From contig JAOTVX010000004.1 in assembly GCA_029863175.1 (NCBI GenBank), positions 1-64,000 of the forward strand: 64,000 nt of DNA, given 5' to 3'. This stretch comes from Betaproteobacteria bacterium (GTDB taxonomy: Bacteria; Pseudomonadota; Gammaproteobacteria; Burkholderiales; SG8-41). The notes under the pieces were generated by a model. It saw only the letters and a program-made list of their open reading frames with translations, did no database searches and had not been told where the DNA came from. Shown here piece after piece: positions 17,706 through 26,081 of the stretch; positions within the stretch are counted from its first letter, which is position 1; the number at the start of each line of letters is the position of its first letter. Position numbers and translations under genes: made by a program.

Positions 17706-18044
17706 GCGCCACTCCCGCCGGGCTAAAGCGCTTAAGCTTCCGCAACCCTCGTGCCAGATCAAATCGCGAGATCAAACAAGGAGTTATACGGCGAGGTCGT
17801 GAACCACATGTCGTTATCTGGCAACGCGACCCGGCGTTTTCGGCTTAGGGTCCTGATCCCCCGCGAGTTTTGCTGTCGCAAGGCGGCGACAAAACGCCAT
17901 GACGGCACGGGGATGGGCGACAGTAAGGGCGGGCCTCATGCGCACCGCTCTGGAATCAAGGCGAGTCGACCGATCCCGCGCGTTATACGAGCCTTAGTCC
18001 GTTTCGAACGCGCGCAGATGAAACGGCGCCGTGGGGGTCCGTTG

Positions 18045-18095
18045 AGAGCTAAAACACGGCAAAACGCACGCGTGTTTTGCCGTGTTTTAGGCTCT
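18045..18095. terminator. 17-bp-stem hairpin over the glrR stop codon
   Basis: Perfect 17-bp arms 18049-18065 and 18074-18090 with an 8-base loop (GCACGCGT), extended by four further pairs with one bulge. The glrR TAA (18087-18089) lies inside one arm. Runs of four to five A/T within the stem could let it act as a terminator. The upstream part of this gap (17706-18044) has no recognisable gene. Confidence 0.8.
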
Positions 18096-19496
18096 TAAGG
18101 ACTTGAAGAGTTTCGGATCCAGCTGATGCCGCTGCAGCAGCTTGTAGAACTCGGTGCGGTTGCGTTTGGCAAGCCGCGCCGCCTGCGTGACGTTACCCTC
18201 GGTGATCTTCAGCAGCTGTGTCAGGTAGTCACGCTCGAACCCGCGCCGCGCGTCCTCGAAGGAGGCGAACTCGGCCTGCTGGCTCTGGATTGCCTGCTGC
18301 ACCCAGCTCGCGGGGATGAGGGGCGTCGTGCACAGCGCGACGGACTGCTCGACCACGTTGTAGAGCTGACGCACGTTACCCGGCCAGCTGGCGGCAACCA
18401 GCAACTCGAGCGCCTCGGAGGAAAAGCCGGTGACTGATTTGCGGTATTTCTCGGCGAGCTGCATCAGGAAATGATTGGCGAGCAGTGGAATATCCTCGCG
18501 CCGCTCGGTGAGAGGCGGCAGCTGCAGTGCCACCACGTTCAGCCGGTAGTAGAGGTCCTCGCGGAAATTGCCGGCGGCCATCTCCGCCTCGAGGTCGCGG
18601 TGCGTGGCGGAAATGATCCGCACATCCACATCGTTCGCCTCCGTGGCGCCGACGGGGCGCACCCTTTTTTCCTGCAGCACCCGCAGCAGCTTCACCTGCA
18701 GCGAGACCGGCATATCGCCGATCTCGTCCAGGAACAGCGTGCCGTGGTTCGCGGCGAGGAACAGGCCCTTGTGGTCGCGCACGGCGCCCGTGAAGGAGCC
18801 CCGCACGTGCCCGAACAGCTCCGATTCGAGCAGCTGCTCGGGAATCGCGCCACAGTTGATCGCGACGAACGGGCCTTCGCGCCGGTTGCTCGCCATGTGG
18901 ATCGCACGCGCGAGCAGTTCCTTGCCGGTGCCGGACTCGCCGCTGATGAAAACAGCGGCATCGCTGATCGCGACCAGCCGGGCCTTCGCCAACACGTCTT
19001 CCATAACCGGGTTGCGCGTCATGATCTCGGCGCGCCAGCCGGCGTCTTCGCCCGTCGCGCCGAGGCTCGCGCTCCCGCGGAGCGCTGCTGCCCGGTGGAT
19101 CTCCGTGAGCAGCGCCTTGGCGTCGAAAGGCTTGGTAAGATAGCCGAACACGCCACGGTTGACTGCCGCGACCGCGTCGGGGATTGTCCCGTGCGCCGTG
19201 AGAATAATGACGGGAAGCGTCGGATTGCGGGCATGGATCGCCTCGAACAGCGCGATGCCGTCCATCCCGCTCATCCTCAGATCGGTCACGACGACCTGGG
19301 GCCGCGCGATGCTCATCTGCGCGAGAGCCCGCTCCGCGCTTTCCGCAGTCGTTACGTAATAGCCCGCCGAGTCGAGCCGTATTTGCATCAGGCGCAGCAA
19401 GTCGGGATCATCGTCGACGACAAGAACGCTGGTTCTGGGCAAAGTGCCCGTCTCGGCAAGTTTCGTACTATTCGTATGCACACGCAATCCGATCAT
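18087..19496 (-). CDS. glrR: Sigma-54-dependent response regulator, GlrR/QseF-like
   Basis: Response regulator that activates sigma-54 promoters after phosphorylation by the neighbouring kinase. The 469-residue protein has a receiver domain (acidic cluster DDD 28-30, phospho-acceptor Asp72 in TDLRMSGMDG, Lys in LTKPF), an AAA+ domain with Walker A GESGTGKE (186-193), the sigma-54 contact loop GSFTGA (233-238) and Walker B TLFLDEIGD, and a C-terminal Fis-type HTH (GNVTQAARLAKRNRTEFYKLL). The HTH and tail (FYKLLQRHQLD) are very close to GlrR/QseF. The sigma-54 loop has Ser where GAFTGA is usual. AGGTGA precedes the ATG. It sits downstream of the qseG-like and kinase genes. Confidence 0.93.
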   Translation of the reverse strand: MIGLRVHTNSTKLAETGTLPRTSVLVVDDDPDLLRLMQIRLDSAGYYVTTAESAERALAQMSIARPQVVVTDLRMSGMDGIALFEAIHARNPTLPVIILTAHGTIPDAVAAVNRGVFGYLTKPFDAKALLTEIHRAAALRGSASLGATGEDAGWRAEIMTRNPVMEDVLAKARLVAISDAAVFISGESGTGKELLARAIHMASNRREGPFVAINCGAIPEQLLESELFGHVRGSFTGAVRDHKGLFLAANHGTLFLDEIGDMPVSLQVKLLRVLQEKRVRPVGATEANDVDVRIISATHRDLEAEMAAGNFREDLYYRLNVVALQLPPLTERREDIPLLANHFLMQLAEKYRKSVTGFSSEALELLVAASWPGNVRQLYNVVEQSVALCTTPLIPASWVQQAIQSQQAEFASFEDARRGFERDYLTQLLKITEGNVTQAARLAKRNRTEFYKLLQRHQLDPKLFKSLRA

Positions 19497-19559
19497 GGGT
19501 CACCTATTCTGCGTTTCAACGCACGCATTGTATTCCCTATTTGTATCGGCGCTTAGAGT

Positions 19560-19601
19560 CCCTAACCTAGTGAAACGCGCGTGTGTTTCACTAGGTTAGG
19601 G
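19560..19601. terminator. 17-bp-stem hairpin between qseG-like and glrR-like genes
   Basis: CCCTAACCTAGTGAAAC, an 8-base loop (GCGCGTGT), then the exact reverse complement, four bases past the qseG-like stop codon. Stem length, loop length and loop composition match the hairpin after glrR, although the stem sequences differ. No T-run follows, so it may attenuate or process rather than terminate the transcript. Confidence 0.8.
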
Positions 19602-19605
19602 ATTC

Positions 19606-20109
19606 TCAACGCTTGCGCTCCATCATGCTACGTTCGAGAGACTTCAGGGCGTCCAGCTTCTGCTGCAAATCCTGGGCAGTGGCATCGAGGCGCTGGCGGT
19701 CGCGTACCTGCGCGGCCAGCAGCGCCGCGAGCGCCGAAAACTCCCCGCCCTCGTTCTTCGCCACGGAGTCGAGCAGCTCCAGGGCGCGGGCATTATCGCT
19801 CAGCGCGGTATTGGGCAGGCCGAGCAGCATCGCCAGCCGCACCCGGTTGAAATCCGAGCGCTTGCGTGCGTAGGCCCTGCGCGAGATCTCGAGCTCGCGG
19901 CTGAGCTGGTCCTCTTTCAACTTGCCGATGTGGTGGTAATAAAGCAACAGGCTTTCGACGTCGGAAATCGGGCGCTGGACCTTCCCCGTGAAAGCGGGTT
20001 CCTGCGTCTCGACCGTGAGATCGGGTTCCTGCGTCTCGACCTCTTGCAGCATACCGCAGCTCGCCAACAGCGCACAGCACCCGACCAACCCGACCAGGCG
20101 CGCTTTCAT
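19606..20109 (-). CDS. qseG: QseG-like outer-membrane lipoprotein
   Basis: 167-residue lipoprotein between the kinase and regulator genes, the position of QseG in the GlrK-QseG-GlrR system. The signal peptide ends in a lipobox (LLASCG, Cys19). Two near-identical 9-residue repeats (VETQEPDLT / VETQEPAFT) follow, then the conserved DVESLLLYYHHIGKL segment of the QseG/YfhG family and a helical, coiled-coil-like C-terminus (LDATAQDLQQKLDALKSLERSM). Its start overlaps the kinase stop codon by four bases (ATGA), indicating translational coupling. QseG is known in enterics to interact with the sensor kinase at the envelope; that role here is inferred. Confidence 0.85.
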   Translation of the reverse strand: MKARLVGLVGCCALLASCGMLQEVETQEPDLTVETQEPAFTGKVQRPISDVESLLLYYHHIGKLKEDQLSRELEISRRAYARKRSDFNRVRLAMLLGLPNTALSDNARALELLDSVAKNEGGEFSALAALLAAQVRDRQRLDATAQDLQQKLDALKSLERSMMERKR

Positions 20110-21557
20110 ATCACCGCCGCTTCCTCACCGATGCGCGTGAGCGGAAGCCACACGCGCAGGTGAGCACCCTTGCGGCTGTCCACAACCTCGATACTGCCGC
20201 CGTGCCCGAAGACGTATTCCTTCACCACGGACAACCCGATACCCGTGCCCCGAACCGGACCTGCACCCTCGTCCCGTCCCTGGTAGAAGGGCTCGAAAAT
20301 ACGCATGCGGTCCGCCACCGGGATGCCGGGCCCCTGATCGATGACATCCAGCTGGAGCATTTCACCGTCGACACGAGCGCTGATGCGGATAACGCTGCCG
20401 ACGGGCGAGAACTTTACGGCATTGGAGATCAAGTTATCGAGCACGACGCGCAGCTTTTCCGGGTCGGCCGAGAGCATCACATCCTGGACAGCAAGGTCGA
20501 GCGTGAGCCCGCGCGAGCGGATCGCGAGGCTGTGGTCGGCCACCACGCGCTCGACCACCTGCCTGATTTCCACGGGCTCGAGGTCCACGGCCACCTTGCG
20601 GAACTGGCTCGCACCGTAGGAGAGCAACGCTTCGATCAACTTCTGCAATTCTACACTGTTATGGCGCATGATCTCGGTGATCTCGCGCTGGCCCGGTGTG
20701 AGCTTGCCGACCACCTCCTCCGATAGCAGCTCGGCGCCCTCGCGCAGTGCGGTGAGCGGTGTCTTGAGCTCATGCGAGACCTGCCGCAGGAACTGGTTCT
20801 TTTGCCGTTCGAGATCGAGCAGTTCGCGCCGCATCCATTCGAGTCGCTCGCCGAGCTGCTCAAGGTCCTGCGGGCCGCTCACCATGATGGGCGCCGCAAA
20901 CTGACCCCCGCCAAGGCGCCGGATTGCCGCATCGATTTGGCGAATCGGGCGGGCGATCAGGATCGAGAAGCCGATCACGAGAAACACCACGACCGGGATG
21001 AGGGCGAGCAGCTGCCAGAACGTGATGCGCCGGGCCTGCGCCGCGGTGGCGCGCATCGCCTCGACCTCGCGGTCGATCAACGCGTTGCTGCGCATGTTGA
21101 TGATGCGCGCCTCCGCTGCCAAATCAACGAAGCGCTGGACGGTCTGCGCGAGCCGCGGCGTCTCGGCAAAGGGGTCGGAGAGCACGCCGTAGATCTCGGC
21201 CTCGCCGCGCACGATTCGGTCAAGCGCGCCCTTTTGCTCGATGTCGAAGGGGAGGCTCTCGAACTGTCGCGCCGTCCTGATCAGCTGCTCGCGCGCGACG
21301 CCGTAGGCATCGAGCAGCGAGCGGTCCCCAAGGATCACCATCTGCCGTGCCGCGCGCTCCATCGTCGTCAGGAGCTCGGCGAGCCGCCGGCTGCTCTGCG
21401 TTGCCTGAACCGCCTGGTAAACGGTCTGCTGGCTCCGGCTCGAAAGCTGGTCCACAGAGACCGCCGTATTGACGAGCGCGAGGATGAGCGGCAGCGCGAC
21501 CAGCGTGAAGCCGATCACGAGCAAATTGAGAAAGGACCGCGGGTAGTAGCGCTGCAT
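20106..21557 (-). CDS. glrK: Sensor histidine kinase, GlrK/QseE-like
   Basis: Inner-membrane sensor kinase of 483 residues. Membrane helix 1 is at about 9-31, a helical periplasmic region follows, membrane helix 2 is at about 180-202, then a HAMP domain (RPIRQIDAAIRRLGGGQF), a HisKA box with the phospho-acceptor His262 in QVSHELKTPLTALREGAELL, and a HATPase domain with N box (DNLISNAVKFSP), G1 (DQGPGI) and G2 (GTGIGLSVVKEY). Domain order and motifs match GlrK/QseE. It heads the kinase-lipoprotein-regulator operon and overlaps qseG by four bases. The signal sensed is unknown here. Confidence 0.92.
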   Translation of the reverse strand: MQRYYPRSFLNLLVIGFTLVALPLILALVNTAVSVDQLSSRSQQTVYQAVQATQSSRRLAELLTTMERAARQMVILGDRSLLDAYGVAREQLIRTARQFESLPFDIEQKGALDRIVRGEAEIYGVLSDPFAETPRLAQTVQRFVDLAAEARIINMRSNALIDREVEAMRATAAQARRITFWQLLALIPVVVFLVIGFSILIARPIRQIDAAIRRLGGGQFAAPIMVSGPQDLEQLGERLEWMRRELLDLERQKNQFLRQVSHELKTPLTALREGAELLSEEVVGKLTPGQREITEIMRHNSVELQKLIEALLSYGASQFRKVAVDLEPVEIRQVVERVVADHSLAIRSRGLTLDLAVQDVMLSADPEKLRVVLDNLISNAVKFSPVGSVIRISARVDGEMLQLDVIDQGPGIPVADRMRIFEPFYQGRDEGAGPVRGTGIGLSVVKEYVFGHGGSIEVVDSRKGAHLRVWLPLTRIGEEAAVI

Positions 21558-21647
21558 CGGTTGACTCTACAGACTCTACACACTGCCGCGCACCCGTGAC
21601 AACCTGCGGCGGGTTTTGTCGCACACGGCCCTGCCGCGCGGGGCCGG

Positions 21648-22253
21648 CTAGCTCTGGGCCTTCTGGTTCTTGTCCTCGATGACCTTGATCAACCCGTCGA
21701 TGCCGGAGCGGGAGATCTCGGACTGGAACGAGCCGCGGTAGTTGGTCACGAGACTCAGGTTCTCGACCACGACATCGTAGACCTTCCATCCGCCGGGCGT
21801 GCGTGTCATCCTGAAGTCGATCGGGACCGGCGACCGGTTCGATCCTTTGACGAGCGTCTTCACCACGGTGTCTGCGTCGCCCGGCCTGATCACGGCGGGC
21901 TTCACCTCGACGGAGTAGGTCCCCGTCACCTGCGACAGGGCGGTCGTGTAGGTGCGCACCAGCAGCGTCCGGAATGCGTTCTCGAGCGCCTGCTTCTGCG
22001 CAGCGCTCGCCTTCGGCCAGGCGCGGCCGGTCGCAAGACGGGTCATCGCGGCGAAGTCAAACTGGGAGACCAGTTTCGCTTCAGCGAACGCCTGCAGCGC
22101 GCGCGGATCGGGGTTCTTTTGGATCTCGGCGAGCACCTCGGTCACGCCGGCGTGCACCATCGCGTCGGGCGCCACCACCTGCCCCTGCGCCGCGACCAAC
22201 GACGCGCAGGCCATCGCGAGCGCCGCACCGAAGCATTTCAGGATTCTCACCAT
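21648..22253 (-). CDS. mlaC: MlaC/Ttg2D-like phospholipid-binding protein
   Basis: 201-residue periplasmic protein with a signal peptide (MVRILKCFGAALAMACASLVAAQ) and the tolerance/MlaC fold: DFAAMTRLATGRAWPKAS, FRTLLVRTYTTALS, VKTLVKGSNRSPVPIDFRM and the conserved VYDVVVENLSLVTNYRGSFQSEI motif. MlaC carries phospholipids between the outer-membrane MlaA complex and the inner-membrane MlaFEDB transporter. No other mla genes are visible here. It lies upstream of the kinase gene on the same strand; a shared transcript is possible but the link is not established. Confidence 0.9.
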   Translation of the reverse strand: MVRILKCFGAALAMACASLVAAQGQVVAPDAMVHAGVTEVLAEIQKNPDPRALQAFAEAKLVSQFDFAAMTRLATGRAWPKASAAQKQALENAFRTLLVRTYTTALSQVTGTYSVEVKPAVIRPGDADTVVKTLVKGSNRSPVPIDFRMTRTPGGWKVYDVVVENLSLVTNYRGSFQSEISRSGIDGLIKVIEDKNQKAQS

Positions 22254-23047
22254 GATTCGCCCTTTCTGCCCATCATTCGACTATCGAGCCGCTACGATAG
22301 CAGGCCCGACCGGTTCGTGCGCGTTTGCCAAGGCCTTAATCGGGACCATCGAGCGATCGGTTGCGGCCTGCCGGGCGAGCGGTCCCCGAGCTGGCACGGC
22401 AACCTCCGTGCCAGGGTAGGGCCCCGTGGCAAATCAATGGCTTCGCCGCGCGACGCGGGCAAACGCCCGGCAGAAGTGTTGCCGTCAAGCGACGGGCAAA
22501 CCCCAGGGCCGCGCGGCGCCGGCACCGTAACCAATATCAATTTAGCCGCAGATAAACGCAGATTTATTTATATAAAATCCCGAAACCCCAAACGACGTTT
22601 GTTAACCGCCGATGGACGCCGATACACGCCGATCAGGGCCAGAACTGAACCGCCAAGACGCCAAGGCCGCCAAGAAAAACCGATCAAGAATTAGAGGTAA
22701 AGCGAAGATTTGGCCGGGTTAAATGGTGGCTCACCGCCGCGCGATGCTCCGCCGCGACATTCCGCGCGACCGGGGGCGGACCGGAGCCGCCAGAATCGAG
22801 GTGGATGTGACGCCAATCCCACTTATTTTGGCGTAACAGTGCACTTTCTTGATCGATGTAGCGCATACAGCACCTGCTCGATTCGCGTCAGAAGTCAGTC
22901 AATCTCCGATCTTGTATGCTCATTTCTCGCTAGAATAGCTGGCCGTAAGGCGATATATCGTCCTCGCCAACATGGGGCCGATCTCTCGTTAACCAGACCC
23001 TACCCGCCGGCAAGCCTTTGAGAACACCCATAAAGAAGGGGACAGAC
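22254..23047. repeat. Gene-free gap with mixed tandem repeats
   Basis: About 790 bases with no convincing gene. Decamers of the AGCCGCAGAT type lie at 22544-22563 and of the AACCGCCGAT type at 22604-22633; CCGCCAAG octamers lie at 22648-22676. The remaining sequence from 22700 to 23040 has no structure I could recognise, and its base composition drifts towards AT near 22850-23040. Confidence 0.7.
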
Positions 23048-23335
23048 GTGAAAAAGTTTATGTTTTTGCATTTCGGATTTGAAAAACCCACCCCGGAAAT
23101 CATGGAGGCCTGGGGGGCTTGGTTTAAATCGATCTCCGACAAGCAGGTCGACCAGGGTGGTTTCAGTGGTGGCCGAGAAGTCTCGAAAAGTGGAACCAAG
23201 GACCTACCATGGAATATGGAATCCATTACTGGTTACAACATCATCGAGGCGGAAAGTCTTGATGCCGCGGAGAAACTTGCCCAAAGCAATCCATTTATTG
23301 CAAGCATTCGAATCTACGAAGTGAGGTCGAAGTAG
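23048..23335 (+). CDS. YCII-like small protein
   Basis: 95-residue protein started at a GTG at 23048 behind AAGGGGAC. It begins MKKFMFLHFGFEKPTPEIMEAWGAWF and shows the ferredoxin-like-fold pattern of the YCII/DGPF (PF03795-type) family: an N-terminal strand, the GAWF segment, a central glycine-rich stretch, and the AAEKLAQSNPF helix with a final hydrophobic strand. The family is widespread and mostly uncharacterised. Codon use and local GC are lower than in the neighbours, hinting at later acquisition. It has no operon partner. Confidence 0.65.
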   Translation: MKKFMFLHFGFEKPTPEIMEAWGAWFKSISDKQVDQGGFSGGREVSKSGTKDLPWNMESITGYNIIEAESLDAAEKLAQSNPFIASIRIYEVRSK

Positions 23336-23526
23336 AGCCGTTTGTTTCTCGGAGGTTTCTTCTCGTCAATACGAAAGGTAACTATGCGTCCGGCGAGGAG
23401 GCCTCGTGCTGGCTAACCTTGATTTCGAGCGAACGCGCGGAAAGCGTAATGGGTGCGCGTTTACCGCCGTCGTACGCTTGGTCCCGGTGGTGCGCACCGC
23501 TCAACGCGTACGTTGAGCGTCTTGTT

Positions 23527-23588
23527 CCTGGAATTTCTTGGCGTCTTGGTGGTTTATTTCTTGATCTTATCTGCGTTTATCTGCGGCT
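23527..23588. repeat. CTTGGCGG-type and decamer repeats at the end of the M28 peptidase gene
   Basis: A short CTTGGCGT/CTTGGTGG stretch (about 23536-23553) precedes two decamers (ATCTGCGTTT, ATCTGCGGCT) at 23569-23588. The decamers encode the last residues (SAADKRR) and the TAA of the minus-strand peptidase gene. Confidence 0.8.
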
Positions 23589-24595
23589 GAAATTTCTGGA
23601 ATTTGCGCCAAGTCGCGCAACATTCCGTGCAGCCCGGTGACGACCCGCGCGAGGCGCTCGTAATCGACCTTGTCCGGTGTGTCCTGCATCGTGTGGTAGT
23701 GCGGGTAGCGATAAGGCGCCGTGTCAGTCACCATCAGCGCCGGGTAGCCCTCCTTCCAGAATGACCAGTGATCGGACCACCCCACGCCCGGCAGCAGTGC
23801 GGGCGCAGCCGCACCTTCGGACGGAAATTGCGCATGGCGGCGAAAGCTTGCAATCACGTCATGCAGCAGCGGGCGCGACGACAGGTTGGCGACGAACGCA
23901 ATGAAATTGCCGGTCTTGGGATAGAAAAAGCTCAACGGGAACGGATAGCGCTGGCTTGCAGGCTCGTCCGAGTAGTAGCCGATGGTTTCGAGCGAGAACA
24001 TGGCGACGATATTCTCGCCGCGCGCTTTCGAGTGCCGCGCGTAGAAGCGGCTGCCCATCTGTTCGCCGGAATAGAACGGCGGCTCCTCGTCCACGAAAGC
24101 CACGAAACGCACGGTGCGGGCCGGCTTCGAGTCGTGCAGCAGCCGCGCAAGCTCGATGAGCGCGGCGACGCCGGAGCCGTTGTCGTTCGCCCCAGGGGCG
24201 CCGCTTACCGAGTCGTAGTGGGCACCGATCACGATGATTTCATCGCGGCGGCCCTTACCTGGTACTTCTATTTCGATGTTGCGCACCTCGGTCCCGTCCC
24301 GAGGTATGCGCTGCGCCACGACGCCGTAGCCCAGACCCTCGAAAGCAGTCTCGATGTAGCGCGCGGCCGCCTCCAGCGCAACCGGATGCATGAAGTTGTG
24401 CTCCCGGCTCGCGACCGTCGCGACGTGGCGGCTCAGCCGATCGGCGAGAAGCTTTCCCTCCGCGGTGAGCGGCTGGAGCGCGCCCGTGTACGACATTCCC
24501 GGCACCTTGACCATGTACCACAGCAGCCAGGCAATCGCGGCAGCGACAGTGAGCCAGAACAGCATGCGTAGAGCGAAGCGGAGTTTGCCGAACAT
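23567..24595 (-). CDS. M28-family zinc metallopeptidase
   Basis: Membrane-anchored aminopeptidase-type protein of 342 residues, started at the ATG at 24595 (MFGKLRFALRMLFWL). An N-terminal helix is followed by the M28 catalytic core: GAHYDSVSGAPGANDNGSG (zinc His and Asp), DEEPPFYSGE (catalytic and zinc Glu), then an Asp near YPALMVTDTAPYR and a C-terminal His (PHYHTMQDTPDK). The protein would act in the periplasm. The last seven residues, SAADKRR, come from a genome-wide decamer repeat that also supplies the stop codon, so the original C-terminus may have been replaced. No operon partner is apparent. Confidence 0.88.
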   Translation of the reverse strand: MFGKLRFALRMLFWLTVAAAIAWLLWYMVKVPGMSYTGALQPLTAEGKLLADRLSRHVATVASREHNFMHPVALEAAARYIETAFEGLGYGVVAQRIPRDGTEVRNIEIEVPGKGRRDEIIVIGAHYDSVSGAPGANDNGSGVAALIELARLLHDSKPARTVRFVAFVDEEPPFYSGEQMGSRFYARHSKARGENIVAMFSLETIGYYSDEPASQRYPFPLSFFYPKTGNFIAFVANLSSRPLLHDVIASFRRHAQFPSEGAAAPALLPGVGWSDHWSFWKEGYPALMVTDTAPYRYPHYHTMQDTPDKVDYERLARVVTGLHGMLRDLAQIPEISAADKRR

Positions 24596-24648
24596 GCTAC
24601 ACCCTAGCACGCTCGGGCGCGCGACGCCGCGCTCTCTGCTCAAATGCG

Positions 24649-24772
24649 TGACGACTGACGACTGACGACCGACGACTGACGGGCTGAATACCAGTGATGA
24701 GTACTGGTGATGGGAAACGTTTTATACATCACCATTAATCGTCACCATTATTCATCACCAATTTTCATCACC
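24649..24772. repeat. Heptamer array followed by inverted 13-mers
   Basis: Five heptamers TGACGAC/CGACGAC/TGACGGG occupy 24649-24683. Immediately after, GTGATGAGTACTG-like units at about 24691-24713 face CATCACCATTAAT-type 13-mers at 24727-24772. The 13-mer is the same family found at 1913-2024, 22 kb away. Confidence 0.88.
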
Positions 24773-24808
24773 TCTTGGCTTGCACGCACCGCCATCACTT
24801 CTCACCGC

Positions 24809-25873
24809 TCAGGCGAGAGGAGGAACCTTGAGTTGCCCGGCAAGCTGGTTGAGGCTCGCGAGCAATGGCGCGGGCAGCGGAATGCCATTCTTTGCCCGCT
24901 CCGCGCGCGCCGCGTGGCTGCCCTCGCCGGGCAGGCGGATGCGGTCCACGCCGGGCAGGCGCTTGGAGCCCCGGAGATCGCGAATCAGCGTATCCATCTG
25001 CCGCTTGAACTCAGCAACCGGCTGGAAGGCCTCCACGTTGATCGCCACGATCACATGGCCGGTGTTGGTCACGGAGGTGTCGTCGGCGTTGAAGTCGACG
25101 ACGTCTTTGCCCATGGCCGCGCCGTTGAGCGTTCCGCTCAGGAGACCGATGACGAGCGCCAACCCGTATCCCTTGTAGCCACCGATGGGGAGGAGGAAGC
25201 CCTCGTTGGCGCGCTGGGGATTGGTGAGCGGGCGGCCTTCGCGGTCCATCATCCAGCCCTCCGGCATCATCTCGCCGCGCTGGGCCTTGGTCTTGACCTT
25301 GCCGTAAGCCGCCACGGTGGTCGCCATGTCGAGCACGATCGCCGGCTCCTCGCCCGCCGGGACCGCCACCGCGATCGGGTTGGTGGAGAGCAGCATGTCG
25401 AGGCCGCCCCATGGCGGCAGGTGGTTGGCGTTCCCGACGGCAAGGTAGAGCCCGACCATGTCGTGCTCGAGCGGCATGCTCGCGTAAAGCGAAGCCGGCC
25501 CCGCGTGGTTACTCATGCGCACGCCAATCCAGGCCACGCCCGCGCCTTTCGCCTTCTCGATCGCCTTCTCGGTAGCGTAGCGCATCACGAGATGCCCCAT
25601 GCCGTTGTCGCCGTCCACGAGTCCCATACCCGCGGCCTCGCGCGCCATGTGGATCTTCGGCTTGAGGTTGACTGCCCCGCCCTTGATGCGGCGGATGTAT
25701 TGGGGCAAGCGGAACACCCCATGCCCTTCCGAGCCCTGCACGTCGGCACGTACCATCAGCTCCGCGATGTTCTTTGCCTCGGACTTGGAGATCCTGACCG
25801 CTTCGAACGCGCTCGCGATAAATGCCTCGAGTTTCTGCGCCGAAACGCGCACCGACGTCGCAGTATCAGCCAT
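24809..25873 (-). CDS. Ldh-family (type 2 malate/L-lactate/ureidoglycolate) dehydrogenase
   Basis: NAD(P)-dependent dehydrogenase of the malate/L-lactate dehydrogenase superfamily (non-Rossmann). The 354-residue protein has the family segments RADVQGSEGHGVFRLPQYI, MGHLVMRYATEKAIEKAK, VRMSNHAGPASLYA (catalytic His), TNPIAVAVPAG, LDMATTVAAYGKV and IGGYKGYGLALVIGLLSG. The specific 2-oxo or 2-hydroxy acid substrate cannot be read from sequence. It lies at one end of a block of acyl-CoA and hydroxylase genes, so a role in oxidising a hydroxy-acid intermediate is plausible. Confidence 0.9.
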   Translation of the reverse strand: MADTATSVRVSAQKLEAFIASAFEAVRISKSEAKNIAELMVRADVQGSEGHGVFRLPQYIRRIKGGAVNLKPKIHMAREAAGMGLVDGDNGMGHLVMRYATEKAIEKAKGAGVAWIGVRMSNHAGPASLYASMPLEHDMVGLYLAVGNANHLPPWGGLDMLLSTNPIAVAVPAGEEPAIVLDMATTVAAYGKVKTKAQRGEMMPEGWMMDREGRPLTNPQRANEGFLLPIGGYKGYGLALVIGLLSGTLNGAAMGKDVVDFNADDTSVTNTGHVIVAINVEAFQPVAEFKRQMDTLIRDLRGSKRLPGVDRIRLPGEGSHAARAERAKNGIPLPAPLLASLNQLAGQLKVPPLA

Positions 25874-25950
25874 GCCTTGCCTCGCTCCTCACTTCTTCAC
25901 TCCTCACTAGAACTCACCTCAAAAAAAGCCATAACACCAGAAGATCATTA

Positions 25951-26048
25951 ACCACGGAAGCACACGGAAGCACACGGAACTTGTTACTCGGCAACAGCAC
26001 ACGTCTCTGTTCAGGTTTCGTCCGTGTCATTCCGTGTGTTTCCGTGGC
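25951..26048. repeat. Inverted CACACGGAAG decamer arms
   Basis: Three decamers ACCACGGAAG, CACACGGAAG, CACACGGAAC at 25951-25980 face TCCGTG-containing decamers at about 26019-26048 in inverted sense. The region separates the Ldh-family gene from the epimerase gene. Confidence 0.85.
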
Positions 26049-26081
26049 TGTATTGCTTCTGACACGCCTCTGGGTATCGAA

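Noticed and set aside
17751..18098. 115-residue plus-strand ORF in the gap before glrR
   Set aside because: It ends inside the glrR hairpin, lacks a ribosome-binding site and has Arg-rich composition typical of GC-rich non-coding frames.
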